Source of the DNA: an uncultured Clostridia bacterium
GTDB lineage: Bacteria; Bacillota; Clostridia; Christensenellales; Borkfalkiaceae
Reading direction: 5' to 3'
DNA: 5,848 nt
NCBI GenBank assembly: GCA_905235815.1
Contig: CAJOMT010000079.1
Span: forward strand, 1 to 5,848
Shown here: positions 1-5,848 of the stretch, piece after piece
How positions within the stretch are numbered: position 1 is the first letter of the stretch
Layout of the letters: each line of letters opens with the position of its first letter
Translations under genes and position numbers: made by a program
The notes under the pieces: generated by a model
Told to the model about the DNA's origin: nothing
Database searches by the model: none
The model's input: only the letters and a program-made list of their open reading frames with translations

Positions 1-156
1 AAATAAAGGCCAAAAGCCCGAAAAATATCTTGCGTTGGCGTAATCGCTTTCGGTCGACGCTACGACCATAACGTCAAGGTTCTTTTCTTTAAGCATTTTA
101 GCCGCTTTCTTAATTCTCTCTTTGTACTCGTAATCCGGAATACATACTCTTTGCAT
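1..156 (-). CDS. M24-family Xaa-Pro peptidase (creatinase/prolidase-like), N-terminal fragment
   Basis: The first 52 codons of a gene whose remainder lies beyond the left edge; the frame stays open to base 1. The fragment starts with MQRVCIPDYEYKERI, continues through a Lys-rich helix (residues 11-26), a short strand LDVMVVAS (27-34) and then ESDYANARYFSGFWPLF (36-52). A helix followed by a beta strand and a Y-x-x-N-x-R-Y-x-S-G-F segment is the usual opening of the creatinase/prolidase N-terminal domain that precedes the metal-binding M24 'pita-bread' domain in aminopeptidase P and prolidase relatives. Known members remove or cleave residues N-terminal to proline; the catalytic domain itself is not in view, so activity is inferred. 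The ATG is supported by an AGGAG nine bases upstream. No signal peptide, so cytoplasmic. It is on the same strand as the glycosidase genes, 90 bases downstream, and could be the last operon gene or have its own promoter. Confidence 0.78.
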   Translation of the reverse strand, partial: MQRVCIPDYEYKERIKKAAKMLKEKNLDVMVVASTESDYANARYFSGFWPLF

Positions 157-165
157 ATTTTCTAT

Positions 166-170
166 CTCCT
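166..170 (-). promoter_or_regulatory. Ribosome binding site of the M24 peptidase gene
   Basis: AGGAG on the minus strand, nine bases before the ATG at 154-156. It fixes the start of the partial peptidase gene, which is otherwise judged only from its N-terminal similarity. Confidence 0.8.
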
Positions 171-191
171 GTTTTTTATTATTTATTTTTA

Positions 192-221
192 ATAGTAACG
201 TCCGTTTTCATGACCTTTCAA
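192..221 (-). promoter_or_regulatory. Possible sigma-A-type promoter ahead of the M24 peptidase gene
   Basis: On the minus strand TTGAAA (216-221, 5 of 6 matches to the -35 consensus) is followed after 18 bases by TACTAT (192-197, 4 of 6 matches to the -10 consensus). Transcription would start near base 185, leaving a leader of about 28 bases that contains the AGGAG site. The 90-base gap is also the longest non-coding stretch in the window, which suits a promoter. In AT-rich DNA such matches are common, so this is tentative. No hairpin followed by a T-run is seen in the gap, so readthrough from the upstream operon is equally possible. Confidence 0.33.
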
Positions 222-246
222 TATTCGTAATAACAAAATTTTCCTT

Positions 247-1656
247 CTATCCGAGCGGTACGTTTCTATTTTCTTCTATAAAAATTGCGTCACCGCAATT
301 CATTTTTACGCCAAATACGCCGTCGACTGTATTAAATTCTGTTTTTTCCCCGTATTTATAAAAATTTAAATCTTCGCCTATCAACCCCACATCAATCCTG
401 ACGTCGTTAGCCTTTTGTTTATACATAAGCTGATTTATCGGATTAGTAATATTCTCTATCATAAACATTCTGCTCCCGTCTTGTTTATGCATTTCGCAAA
501 CGCAGATCAATCCGTTATCGATTTTAACTTTAATCGGGCAGTTCTCGTTTATAATTCCGATAGCAGACGTCTGCTCGTAATCTTCAGTTACTTTCCCTTC
601 CGCACAAAAATAATAATCTTTATAAAAATCGTAATTTATAATAACGGGTTCAAAAGTTTTGAATTGCTTTATAATTTTTTTTACGGCATAATATAGTTTA
701 GTTCTCGTTCCGTCGAGATTTACCATCGCCGCACCGTCTATTCCTTCTGACACCGCTCTTGTTCCTATGAAATTCTTATGCGTTTTAGTGAAATACGTAA
801 AAAACGAAAACTCCTTGCAACCGAAACCCAAAGCAAGATTCATTTGCCAGTACATATCCTTTTCGGTAATTCTTCTCCATGATATCCCGCCGTCCATAAC
901 GCCGTTATTGACGACGTTTCCCTCTTGCGAAAAGGACTGCATAACAAGACGCATTTCCACATTTTTTGCTCTGCAAACCTTGGCAAGAATCCTATACGTC
1001 GGTATTGTATATCGGCTTATCGTGTTGTTTCTTCTGAATGCGTATTCGTCTGTCATAACGTAATCGGCACCGCTTTGTTCCAAAAAATAATTTAAGTAAT
1101 TCTCATAATCACTATATAGATCGGTCGGTTTATAAGCGAGATTGTTCGGCGCGCACAGATTAAGCAAATTTGCCTGTATGGCTATGTCGGGTTTTATCGT
1201 TTTTAATCCGCGATAAACCTTAGCATAACTATAAAGATAGTCAATTTTCGGCTCATCAAAAAGTTGAACCCCGTAAAATGCGGGGTGTGTCTCGTAAGGT
1301 GCTATACAAGTTTTCAAATAATCCAGAAACTCTTGCTCGGTTTTGAATTTACCGTTTTTACCGACGAGTTGTCGTTCTTCACACAAATTTTTAAGTCTTG
1401 TATCGCTTACGATTACTTTATCTATTCCCGCTTTGTAACTTTTATCCATACATTTTTTACAAGCGGAAGTTCTGAATTCTTCGCCGGAAAAAGAATTTTC
1501 GTGCTGCAAAAGAAGAATATTAAAGCCTACGTTTTTATATTCTTTATACCTTTTAACACTTCTGTAATCTTCACCAAGAGTATAAATCTCATCATCAACG
1601 TAATACTTGCCGGAAGTGGGCGAATTATATCCATAAAAATCAAAATGCTTTCTCAA
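247..1656 (-). CDS. Cytoplasmic TIM-barrel glycoside-hydrolase-like protein (paralogue of the lipoprotein at 3937-5457)
   Basis: A 469 aa protein with no signal peptide. It reads as a (beta/alpha)8 barrel (about residues 1-335) followed by a beta-rich C-terminal domain (about 340-465). Visible barrel strands include GFNILLLQ (44-51), a strand near 80-84, GVQLFDEPK (129-137), ADYVMTDEYAF (197-207), RLVMQS (236-241) and KEFSFFTYF (281-289). The HPAF-x-GV-x-L-x-DEP segment resembles the strand-4 region carrying the acid/base Glu in clan GH-A hydrolases, here E135; D203/E204 form a second acidic patch. It aligns along its length with the 506 aa lipoprotein, sharing DEPK, R-R...DMY-x-Q-x-N (261-273) and KEFS-x-x-TY. 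I cannot assign a CAZy family. The start is TTG, chosen because AAGGAG lies six bases upstream and an in-frame stop occurs at 1684-1686. It follows the rhamnosidase by 51 bases, suggesting intracellular processing of the same glycan. Twelve cysteines support a cytosolic location. A catalytically inactive or carbohydrate-binding role is not excluded. Confidence 0.82.
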   Translation of the reverse strand: MRKHFDFYGYNSPTSGKYYVDDEIYTLGEDYRSVKRYKEYKNVGFNILLLQHENSFSGEEFRTSACKKCMDKSYKAGIDKVIVSDTRLKNLCEERQLVGKNGKFKTEQEFLDYLKTCIAPYETHPAFYGVQLFDEPKIDYLYSYAKVYRGLKTIKPDIAIQANLLNLCAPNNLAYKPTDLYSDYENYLNYFLEQSGADYVMTDEYAFRRNNTISRYTIPTYRILAKVCRAKNVEMRLVMQSFSQEGNVVNNGVMDGGISWRRITEKDMYWQMNLALGFGCKEFSFFTYFTKTHKNFIGTRAVSEGIDGAAMVNLDGTRTKLYYAVKKIIKQFKTFEPVIINYDFYKDYYFCAEGKVTEDYEQTSAIGIINENCPIKVKIDNGLICVCEMHKQDGSRMFMIENITNPINQLMYKQKANDVRIDVGLIGEDLNFYKYGEKTEFNTVDGVFGVKMNCGDAIFIEENRNVPLG

Positions 1657-1662
1657 AATAAT

Positions 1663-1668
1663 CTCCTT
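1663..1668 (-). promoter_or_regulatory. Strong ribosome binding site deciding a TTG start
   Basis: AAGGAG on the minus strand, six bases before TTG at 1654-1656. There is no ATG in frame between the upstream stop (1684-1686) and this point, so this site is the main reason for accepting TTG as the start of the 469 aa protein. Confidence 0.82.
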
Positions 1669-1707
1669 AACCGCGTAAGTATTTTATAAATGTCCGCGCG
1701 CTGTTTT

Positions 1708-3921
1708 TTATAATTCTATAACGTTTTTGCCATTTGCTAAAATTTTTTTATATCCTTCATATTCGAAATCCGCGGAAACTCCTTCGGGAATATCAATTAT
1801 AAATCTACGCGTTTCACCCGTTTTCGAATATGAAACTTTTATTACACCGTTTTCGGTAGTCAAATAACCGCGTACACGTTTAAGTCTTTTTAACTTCATT
1901 GGAGATACTTTTACCCTGTTATACCCGCAATCGGAAACCTGTTTGATTCCCAAAACATAGCGGAAAAGATATATGACGGGAGAACCGAACATCGGATGAT
2001 TTAAACTTCTCGGATTTTCCCACGCTTCCCATAGCGTAGTTGCGCCCGCTTTCATCCAAGAATAATACGATATTTTATTTTTCGAACACAATAAATCAAT
2101 CGCTTCGTCGCCGTAACCTTTTTCAAACAATGTTTTTATCAATAATTTCGTTCCGAAAATTCCCGTATCAAAAAATTTATCTTTTTTATATTTTTTTACA
2201 AGGTTTTTCAATGTTCTCTCATCGCCTAACCCTATATTGATGGCAAAAGCATTAGACGCCTGCACGTTACCGCAATAATCTCCGCTTTTATCGTCGTAAT
2301 ATTTGTCGTCTATACAAGTTTTCAAATATGTGATTTTAGCGAGAACTTCATTTACATATTCGCTATCATTCAATACATCCGCTATTTCAGCAAGATTATA
2401 TAACGCCTCCACGAAAAGACAGGTGTTGACAAACGGCGTCGGCAAATACGGTTTAACAGGTCCTGCCCAATCGCCGAGACTTGTTGCTTTTCTGTTTACA
2501 AATTGAACGAGTCCGTCAACAGATTCCGTATAAAGAAATTCCGCATACTTTTTCATCTGACAAAAATATTGTCTTAAAACAGATATATCGCCATAGGTTT
2601 TATAATATTGGTATGGCACGTTTATTATTGCCATTCCCCATCCCCCCAGTCCTCCGCTGCAACCTATAAAACACGGTGCGGTGTTATGTACGAAACCTGT
2701 TTTTCTATCTTGAACATCGGATATATCTCTCATCCATTTACGGTACAACGCTTTACTATCAAATAAATTTAATCCACATTCGCATAAAAGTTGCCCGTCT
2801 CCGGTATAACCTTTTCTCTCTATTTGCGGGCAGTCCGTCGGCACCCCACACTGAAAGTTTTCGTTCTGACATCTGATATAAGCCGAATACAGAAAATTAA
2901 GAACGGACAAATTACAATTAAAGTCCGACGTGTTTTTTATATCGGCATAAACAAGCGCACATTTTTCGCATTTTAATTTATTTATATCTCCCGTCGTCTT
3001 TATAGAAAAATACTGAAACCCGTGCCACGTAAATCTGAGGTAATGCTCTTTTCTGCCGTCGGAAATAAACTGCGAGTTCTGGCAATACGAGTGGAAGTCG
3101 TTAATGCTTAAATCGTCGTTAAGCGTTTCTCCGTAAACGCAATTTATTATATCGCCCATTACCGATTCTCCCGTAATTACGGGATAACCGGTAATGTTGC
3201 GGGGCAATGCATATATTTTCGTATTGCCTTCCGTTTTTATAAGTTTCGGTTTAATAAACCCAACTACTCTGTTTGGAGGACAATCGTTTATTAAAAATTT
3301 TGAATCAGGAGCTTCGCAAACGACTGCATTTTGCCATAACGAATCGTCGTATTCCGGACAAGAAAAATCGACGATTTCTTTTCTCTCATCCTGATCTTCG
3401 TGAAAAATGCCGGCGTTTATCAGAAAACTTTCTTTGCACTTACACAGTTCGTTAGAACAAATACATACGGAAGTACCGTCGTCATATTCTACTGTAATGG
3501 AAAAACATAATTTAAGTTTTCCGTAATTTCTGAAAGCTTTATGTTTATCTAAGCCCGAACGATACCAACCGCCCGCAAGTACAACGCCAAAACAATTATC
3601 GCCTTTTTTTACGAATTTATCAACACTGAATTGATTGACATAAACAGTATAAGACAAATCGTCGCCGAAAAAAGCGTCGGAATTTATATTCGGATTGTCT
3701 TCTTCCGGAAAACGTTTGTTATATTCGGCAAACGGTGTAATATATAAATCATTAGTGATTTTTTTACCGTTTAAATATATTTCACAAAAGCCTAAAGCCG
3801 AGATTGTAAGCTTAGCATTACTAATTTTTTTATCTAAATAAAAATTTTTTCTGAAGTACGGAAACTTTATATTTTCGGCTTGAATAAATTGTGCTTTCCC
3901 GTATATTTTTTTAAAAGTCAT
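1708..3921 (-). CDS. Alpha-L-rhamnosidase, glycoside hydrolase family 78
   Basis: A 737 aa enzyme expected to release terminal alpha-L-rhamnose by the inverting GH78 mechanism. Domains in order: N-terminal beta-sandwich (about 35-190, with SALGFCEIYLNGKKI at 41-55), a second beta domain (about 225-325, ending TWHGFQYFSI), the (alpha/alpha)6 catalytic barrel (about 330-655) and a C-terminal beta domain (660-735). Family signatures are VPTDCPQIERKGYTGD (360-375), GGWGMAIINVPYQYYKTYGD (426-445), GDWAGP (483-488), TTLWEAWE (628-635) and SLNHPMFGS (639-647). By comparison with known GH78 enzymes D363, E368 (general acid), D375 and E632 (general base) are present. No signal peptide, so it should act on imported oligosaccharides. 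The length is at the short end for the family. Oddities: 28 cysteines including C-x-C-x4-C-x-C at 153-162, and ALPRN in place of the usual D-F-G-Q-N motif before the second domain's glycine. The ATG sits 15 bases after the lipoprotein stop and lacks a clear ribosome binding site, so translation may be coupled. Confidence 0.93.
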   Translation of the reverse strand: MTFKKIYGKAQFIQAENIKFPYFRKNFYLDKKISNAKLTISALGFCEIYLNGKKITNDLYITPFAEYNKRFPEEDNPNINSDAFFGDDLSYTVYVNQFSVDKFVKKGDNCFGVVLAGGWYRSGLDKHKAFRNYGKLKLCFSITVEYDDGTSVCICSNELCKCKESFLINAGIFHEDQDERKEIVDFSCPEYDDSLWQNAVVCEAPDSKFLINDCPPNRVVGFIKPKLIKTEGNTKIYALPRNITGYPVITGESVMGDIINCVYGETLNDDLSINDFHSYCQNSQFISDGRKEHYLRFTWHGFQYFSIKTTGDINKLKCEKCALVYADIKNTSDFNCNLSVLNFLYSAYIRCQNENFQCGVPTDCPQIERKGYTGDGQLLCECGLNLFDSKALYRKWMRDISDVQDRKTGFVHNTAPCFIGCSGGLGGWGMAIINVPYQYYKTYGDISVLRQYFCQMKKYAEFLYTESVDGLVQFVNRKATSLGDWAGPVKPYLPTPFVNTCLFVEALYNLAEIADVLNDSEYVNEVLAKITYLKTCIDDKYYDDKSGDYCGNVQASNAFAINIGLGDERTLKNLVKKYKKDKFFDTGIFGTKLLIKTLFEKGYGDEAIDLLCSKNKISYYSWMKAGATTLWEAWENPRSLNHPMFGSPVIYLFRYVLGIKQVSDCGYNRVKVSPMKLKRLKRVRGYLTTENGVIKVSYSKTGETRRFIIDIPEGVSADFEYEGYKKILANGKNVIEL

Positions 3922-3936
3922 AATTATAAGCGGTTT

Positions 3937-5457
3937 TTAGAAAGGTATTACGAAAGCACCGCCGCCCGTACTTAAACGGACTTTAATTTTGCCATCGTTC
4001 ATACCGACATTGTTAATTTTAGAAAACTGATAGATTTGAACGGCTTTATAATCGCCGAAGTCAAGTTCTACGACTGCCTCGGAAGCATAAGCGGAATCGG
4101 TTGCATTTACGATATAATAACCATATACGTCGTTATCCTTATCGTATAATTCCGTAACAATAACCAGACCTCCTGATTGATACTTAAAAGTTGCGTCAAA
4201 ACCTTTAAGTTTACTGAACGAATCGTTTTTTAGTCCCGCCAAATAGTCCATTCCGTTAGGTAAAGGTTTAACAGCAAGAAATTGCATACCTGCGTAATCG
4301 AAATTCATAAGTGCCTTTGCGTTAAATTGCATTTCATTATGAAAATCTTTCAGTGTATAATAAAGCGGATTAGGATTACCGATTCTGTTTACGATATAAT
4401 CTTCCTCAACGGGCAAAGAAGGACCATTTACGTTTACGGTTGGATAATACGTATAATACGAAAACTCTTTATTGCCAAACGCTTGCGAAATATTCAACTG
4501 AAAATACATATCACCCGCTTTAACCGCTCTTCTGTTAGAATAAGTGCTTGTCTGAGTAACCACCCTTCTTTCTAAATTATGCTCTTTTGCAAAATTTGAT
4601 ACTATCTGGTGATTATATAAATAAGTCGATAATATCCCGTCATTTAATATGGGATAATCATCGTACTGAATATATCCCGTAAGTTTGCCTACCTTTTCAT
4701 AATAGGTATTAAGATATTCTGCATAAGCATCATCAGTAGAGATATCCGTTCTGCCGCAATATAAGACCTTATGTTCATTCGAGTTCGCCGCATAAGGTAA
4801 AATATTTATCATAACGTAAGCGTCTGGACAAACGAATTTAACCGCTTTATAAGTTTCAGCTATAGCGTCGAACTTAGTATATTTAGGCTCGTCTATAAGC
4901 GAAACGCCTGCAAACGCCGGGTGTTCTTTAATACTACTTAAAATTCTTGCGACATATTCGTTAATTGCTTCCTGCGATTTGAAATACACGCCTTCGTTGC
5001 GGGGAATCTCTGCTTTTTCGGGATTAATTCTCGATTCTTCAAAGTTAGAAAGAGAATGTATTTCCGGCTGAAAAACGAAACATTTCAACCCTTGCTCGTA
5101 AGCCATATCCATAACTTTTTTCAGTTTACCGTGTTCAAAATCGTAACCTTCCTGTAAAGGATGTTCCTGAAAAGTGTAATCTATAAACAAAAAGTTAAAT
5201 CCTGCGTCCTTATATTGTTGCGTATGCTCCGGCGTCTGAAGAGAACCTTGTTCAAAATAATATCTTTTGCCGTTAAGCATATACCAATCGTCACAAGTCG
5301 CTCCATAAGACCATATTCTGAACTGCCCTTCGGATTCGGAGTAATCGGGAGCATTTGTCAAATCTATTTTATCTCCCGTTCCATCGGAACAGCCAACAGC
5401 CGCTGTCGCAAGAATACCGACTATTAAAAACGATATAATTTTTACAAGTTTTTTCAC
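3937..5457 (-). CDS. Secreted lipoprotein with TIM-barrel glycoside-hydrolase-like fold
   Basis: A 506 aa protein beginning with a lipoprotein signal peptide: KK at 2-3, a hydrophobic core (about 4-20) and the lipobox AVGC with the lipidated cysteine at 23, followed by a Ser/Asp/Gly-rich linker to about residue 44. The rest reads as a (beta/alpha)8 barrel (about 45-385) plus a beta-sandwich C-terminal domain (about 385-506, ending GGGAFVIPF). Landmarks: GFNFLFIDY (86-94), CFVFQPE (126-132), HPAFAGVSLIDEPK (179-192, candidate acid/base E190), YIQYDDYPI (262-270), RRVVTQTS (297-304), DMYFQLN (316-322) and KEFSYYTYY (330-338). It is paralogous to the 469 aa protein at 247-1656. No CAZy family can be named from reading alone. 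It should be anchored on the outer face of the cytoplasmic membrane, where it could attack or hold a polysaccharide before import. The start is GTG, with AAGGAG seven bases upstream; this start gives a complete signal peptide. The gene lies 14 bases after the preceding stop and 15 before the GH78 start, so it is an internal operon gene. Confidence 0.85.
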   Translation of the reverse strand: MKKLVKIISFLIVGILATAAVGCSDGTGDKIDLTNAPDYSESEGQFRIWSYGATCDDWYMLNGKRYYFEQGSLQTPEHTQQYKDAGFNFLFIDYTFQEHPLQEGYDFEHGKLKKVMDMAYEQGLKCFVFQPEIHSLSNFEESRINPEKAEIPRNEGVYFKSQEAINEYVARILSSIKEHPAFAGVSLIDEPKYTKFDAIAETYKAVKFVCPDAYVMINILPYAANSNEHKVLYCGRTDISTDDAYAEYLNTYYEKVGKLTGYIQYDDYPILNDGILSTYLYNHQIVSNFAKEHNLERRVVTQTSTYSNRRAVKAGDMYFQLNISQAFGNKEFSYYTYYPTVNVNGPSLPVEEDYIVNRIGNPNPLYYTLKDFHNEMQFNAKALMNFDYAGMQFLAVKPLPNGMDYLAGLKNDSFSKLKGFDATFKYQSGGLVIVTELYDKDNDVYGYYIVNATDSAYASEAVVELDFGDYKAVQIYQFSKINNVGMNDGKIKVRLSTGGGAFVIPF

Positions 5458-5464
5458 GTTATTT

Positions 5465-5470
5465 CTCCTT
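5465..5470 (-). promoter_or_regulatory. Ribosome binding site deciding the GTG start of the lipoprotein gene
   Basis: AAGGAG on the minus strand, seven bases before GTG at 5455-5457. It begins right after the stop codon (5472-5474) of the preceding gene, so ribosomes finishing that gene release almost on top of it, which fits operon-style coupling. Confidence 0.82.
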
Positions 5471-5471
5471 T

Positions 5472-5848
5472 TTATTCTGCGAACGCATCGCTGAAAGCAT
5501 TTTTAAGCAATTTGGTTTTTAACGCAGAAATATTCAGAGCTTTCGCTTCCGCTACGGTCATTACGAAATAGTCTGTTCCGTCAACGGCGTCCGCCGTTCC
5601 GTCCGCATTTTTAATAACTGTGGTAACGCTTGCGTTCGTAGGTGCAAGCGGAAGCTCCGTATCCGTTATGAAATAAAAATCCGCAACTCTTAATCCGTAC
5701 GAATATACTCCCGCTATACCCGCAGAGTTTGTTATCGCTCCGTTTACTTCTTTTACGTATACCGCTACACTGTTATATTCACAAACAGGCTGATACACGT
5801 TCATCGGCGCTATCAATCCGTTTCCGGATCCCTGCATTACGGATATCT
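5472..5848 (-). CDS. C-terminal end of an unrecognised protein, possibly extracellular or carbohydrate-binding
   Basis: The frame is open to the right edge, giving 124 visible residues and a TAA at 5472-5474. The first ATG (5835-5837) has no ribosome binding site before it (the preceding bases are ATCCGTA) and the frame continues upstream of it as I-S-V, so this is most likely the tail of a longer protein. I do not recognise the family. The segment has alternating beta strands (NSVAVYVKEV; SYGLRVADFYFITDTELP), low charge, many Ala, Thr, Val and Asn residues and one cysteine. The strand VADFYFI followed by a Pro-containing tail resembles the last strand of a jelly-roll carbohydrate-binding or galactose-binding-like domain; this is a weak resemblance. 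The last ~30 residues (VAEAKALNISALKTKLLKNAF) look helical. It is 14 bases upstream of the lipoprotein gene, so probably in the same operon and part of the same glycan-handling function. Confidence 0.65.
   Translation of the reverse strand, partial: ISVMQGSGNGLIAPMNVYQPVCEYNSVAVYVKEVNGAITNSAGIAGVYSYGLRVADFYFITDTELPLAPTNASVTTVIKNADGTADAVDGTDYFVMTVAEAKALNISALKTKLLKNAFSDAFAE

Noticed and set aside
196..211. Catabolite-repression (cre)-like sequence ATGAAAACGGACGTTA in the possible promoter spacer
   Set aside because: The left half fits the consensus but the right half breaks the required symmetry, including the core C; too weak to call.
415..1063. Two further plus-strand open frames of 90-100 codons
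   Set aside because: They lie wholly inside the 469 aa gene on the opposite strand, show no family motifs and look like shadows.
1268..1286. GC-rich hairpin (ACCCCG ... CGGGGT, 6 bp stem, 7 base loop)
   Set aside because: It falls inside the codons for the conserved HPAFYGV segment, has no T-run after it on either strand, and the paralogous gene lacks it; coding constraint explains it better than a terminator.
1264..1689. Plus-strand open frame of 141 codons
   Set aside because: It is antisense to the well-supported 469 aa gene, has no ribosome binding site or recognisable domain, and its Phe/Ile-rich composition is what the reverse strand of this AT-rich gene would give.
1657..1707. Possible terminator between the rhamnosidase and the 469 aa gene, around GCGCGC
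   Set aside because: The GCGCGC palindrome is too short for a stable stem with a loop and no T-run follows on the minus strand.
2040..3455. Several 60-67 codon plus-strand open frames
   Set aside because: All lie opposite the GH78 gene, whose motifs run unbroken through the same bases.
3923..3928. Perfect TATAAT just before the rhamnosidase ATG
   Set aside because: There is no fitting -35 element 16-18 bases upstream (best is GTAATA), and transcription from it would begin inside the coding sequence.
5472..5837. Reading the right-edge gene as a complete 121 aa protein from the ATG at 5837
   Set aside because: No ribosome binding site precedes that ATG and the frame is open to the window edge, so a truncated longer gene is more likely.

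Overview
The window is AT-rich and all of its genes lie on the minus strand, so transcription runs from the high-coordinate end to the low-coordinate end. The codon use, strong AGGAG ribosome binding sites, non-ATG starts and a lipoprotein signal peptide fit a low-GC anaerobic Firmicute of the Clostridia type, probably a gut or other plant-glycan-degrading bacterium. That placement is an inference from style and gene content; no marker gene is present.

In transcription order the window holds: (1) the last 124 residues of a protein entering from the right edge, unrecognised; (2) a predicted secreted lipoprotein of 506 aa with a TIM-barrel glycoside-hydrolase-like fold and a GTG start; (3) a 737 aa cytoplasmic GH78 alpha-L-rhamnosidase with all four main catalytic-site acidic positions identifiable; (4) a 469 aa cytoplasmic TIM-barrel protein with a TTG start, clearly paralogous to the lipoprotein; (5) after a 90-base gap with a possible promoter, the first 52 codons of an M24-type Xaa-Pro peptidase that leaves through the left edge. 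Genes 1 to 4 are separated by only 14, 15 and 51 bases with no terminator visible, so they look like one operon.

The likely theme is breakdown of a rhamnose-containing glycan. The lipoprotein would act on or bind the glycan outside the membrane. The rhamnosidase and the signal-less paralogue would act on imported oligosaccharides in the cytoplasm. No transporter or regulator is in view. The most interesting item is the paralogous pair of unassigned TIM-barrel proteins on either side of the rhamnosidase. They share an [LF]-[IF]-D-E-P-K motif and a second acidic motif, but I see no glutamate at the position where clan GH-A enzymes usually carry their nucleophile.
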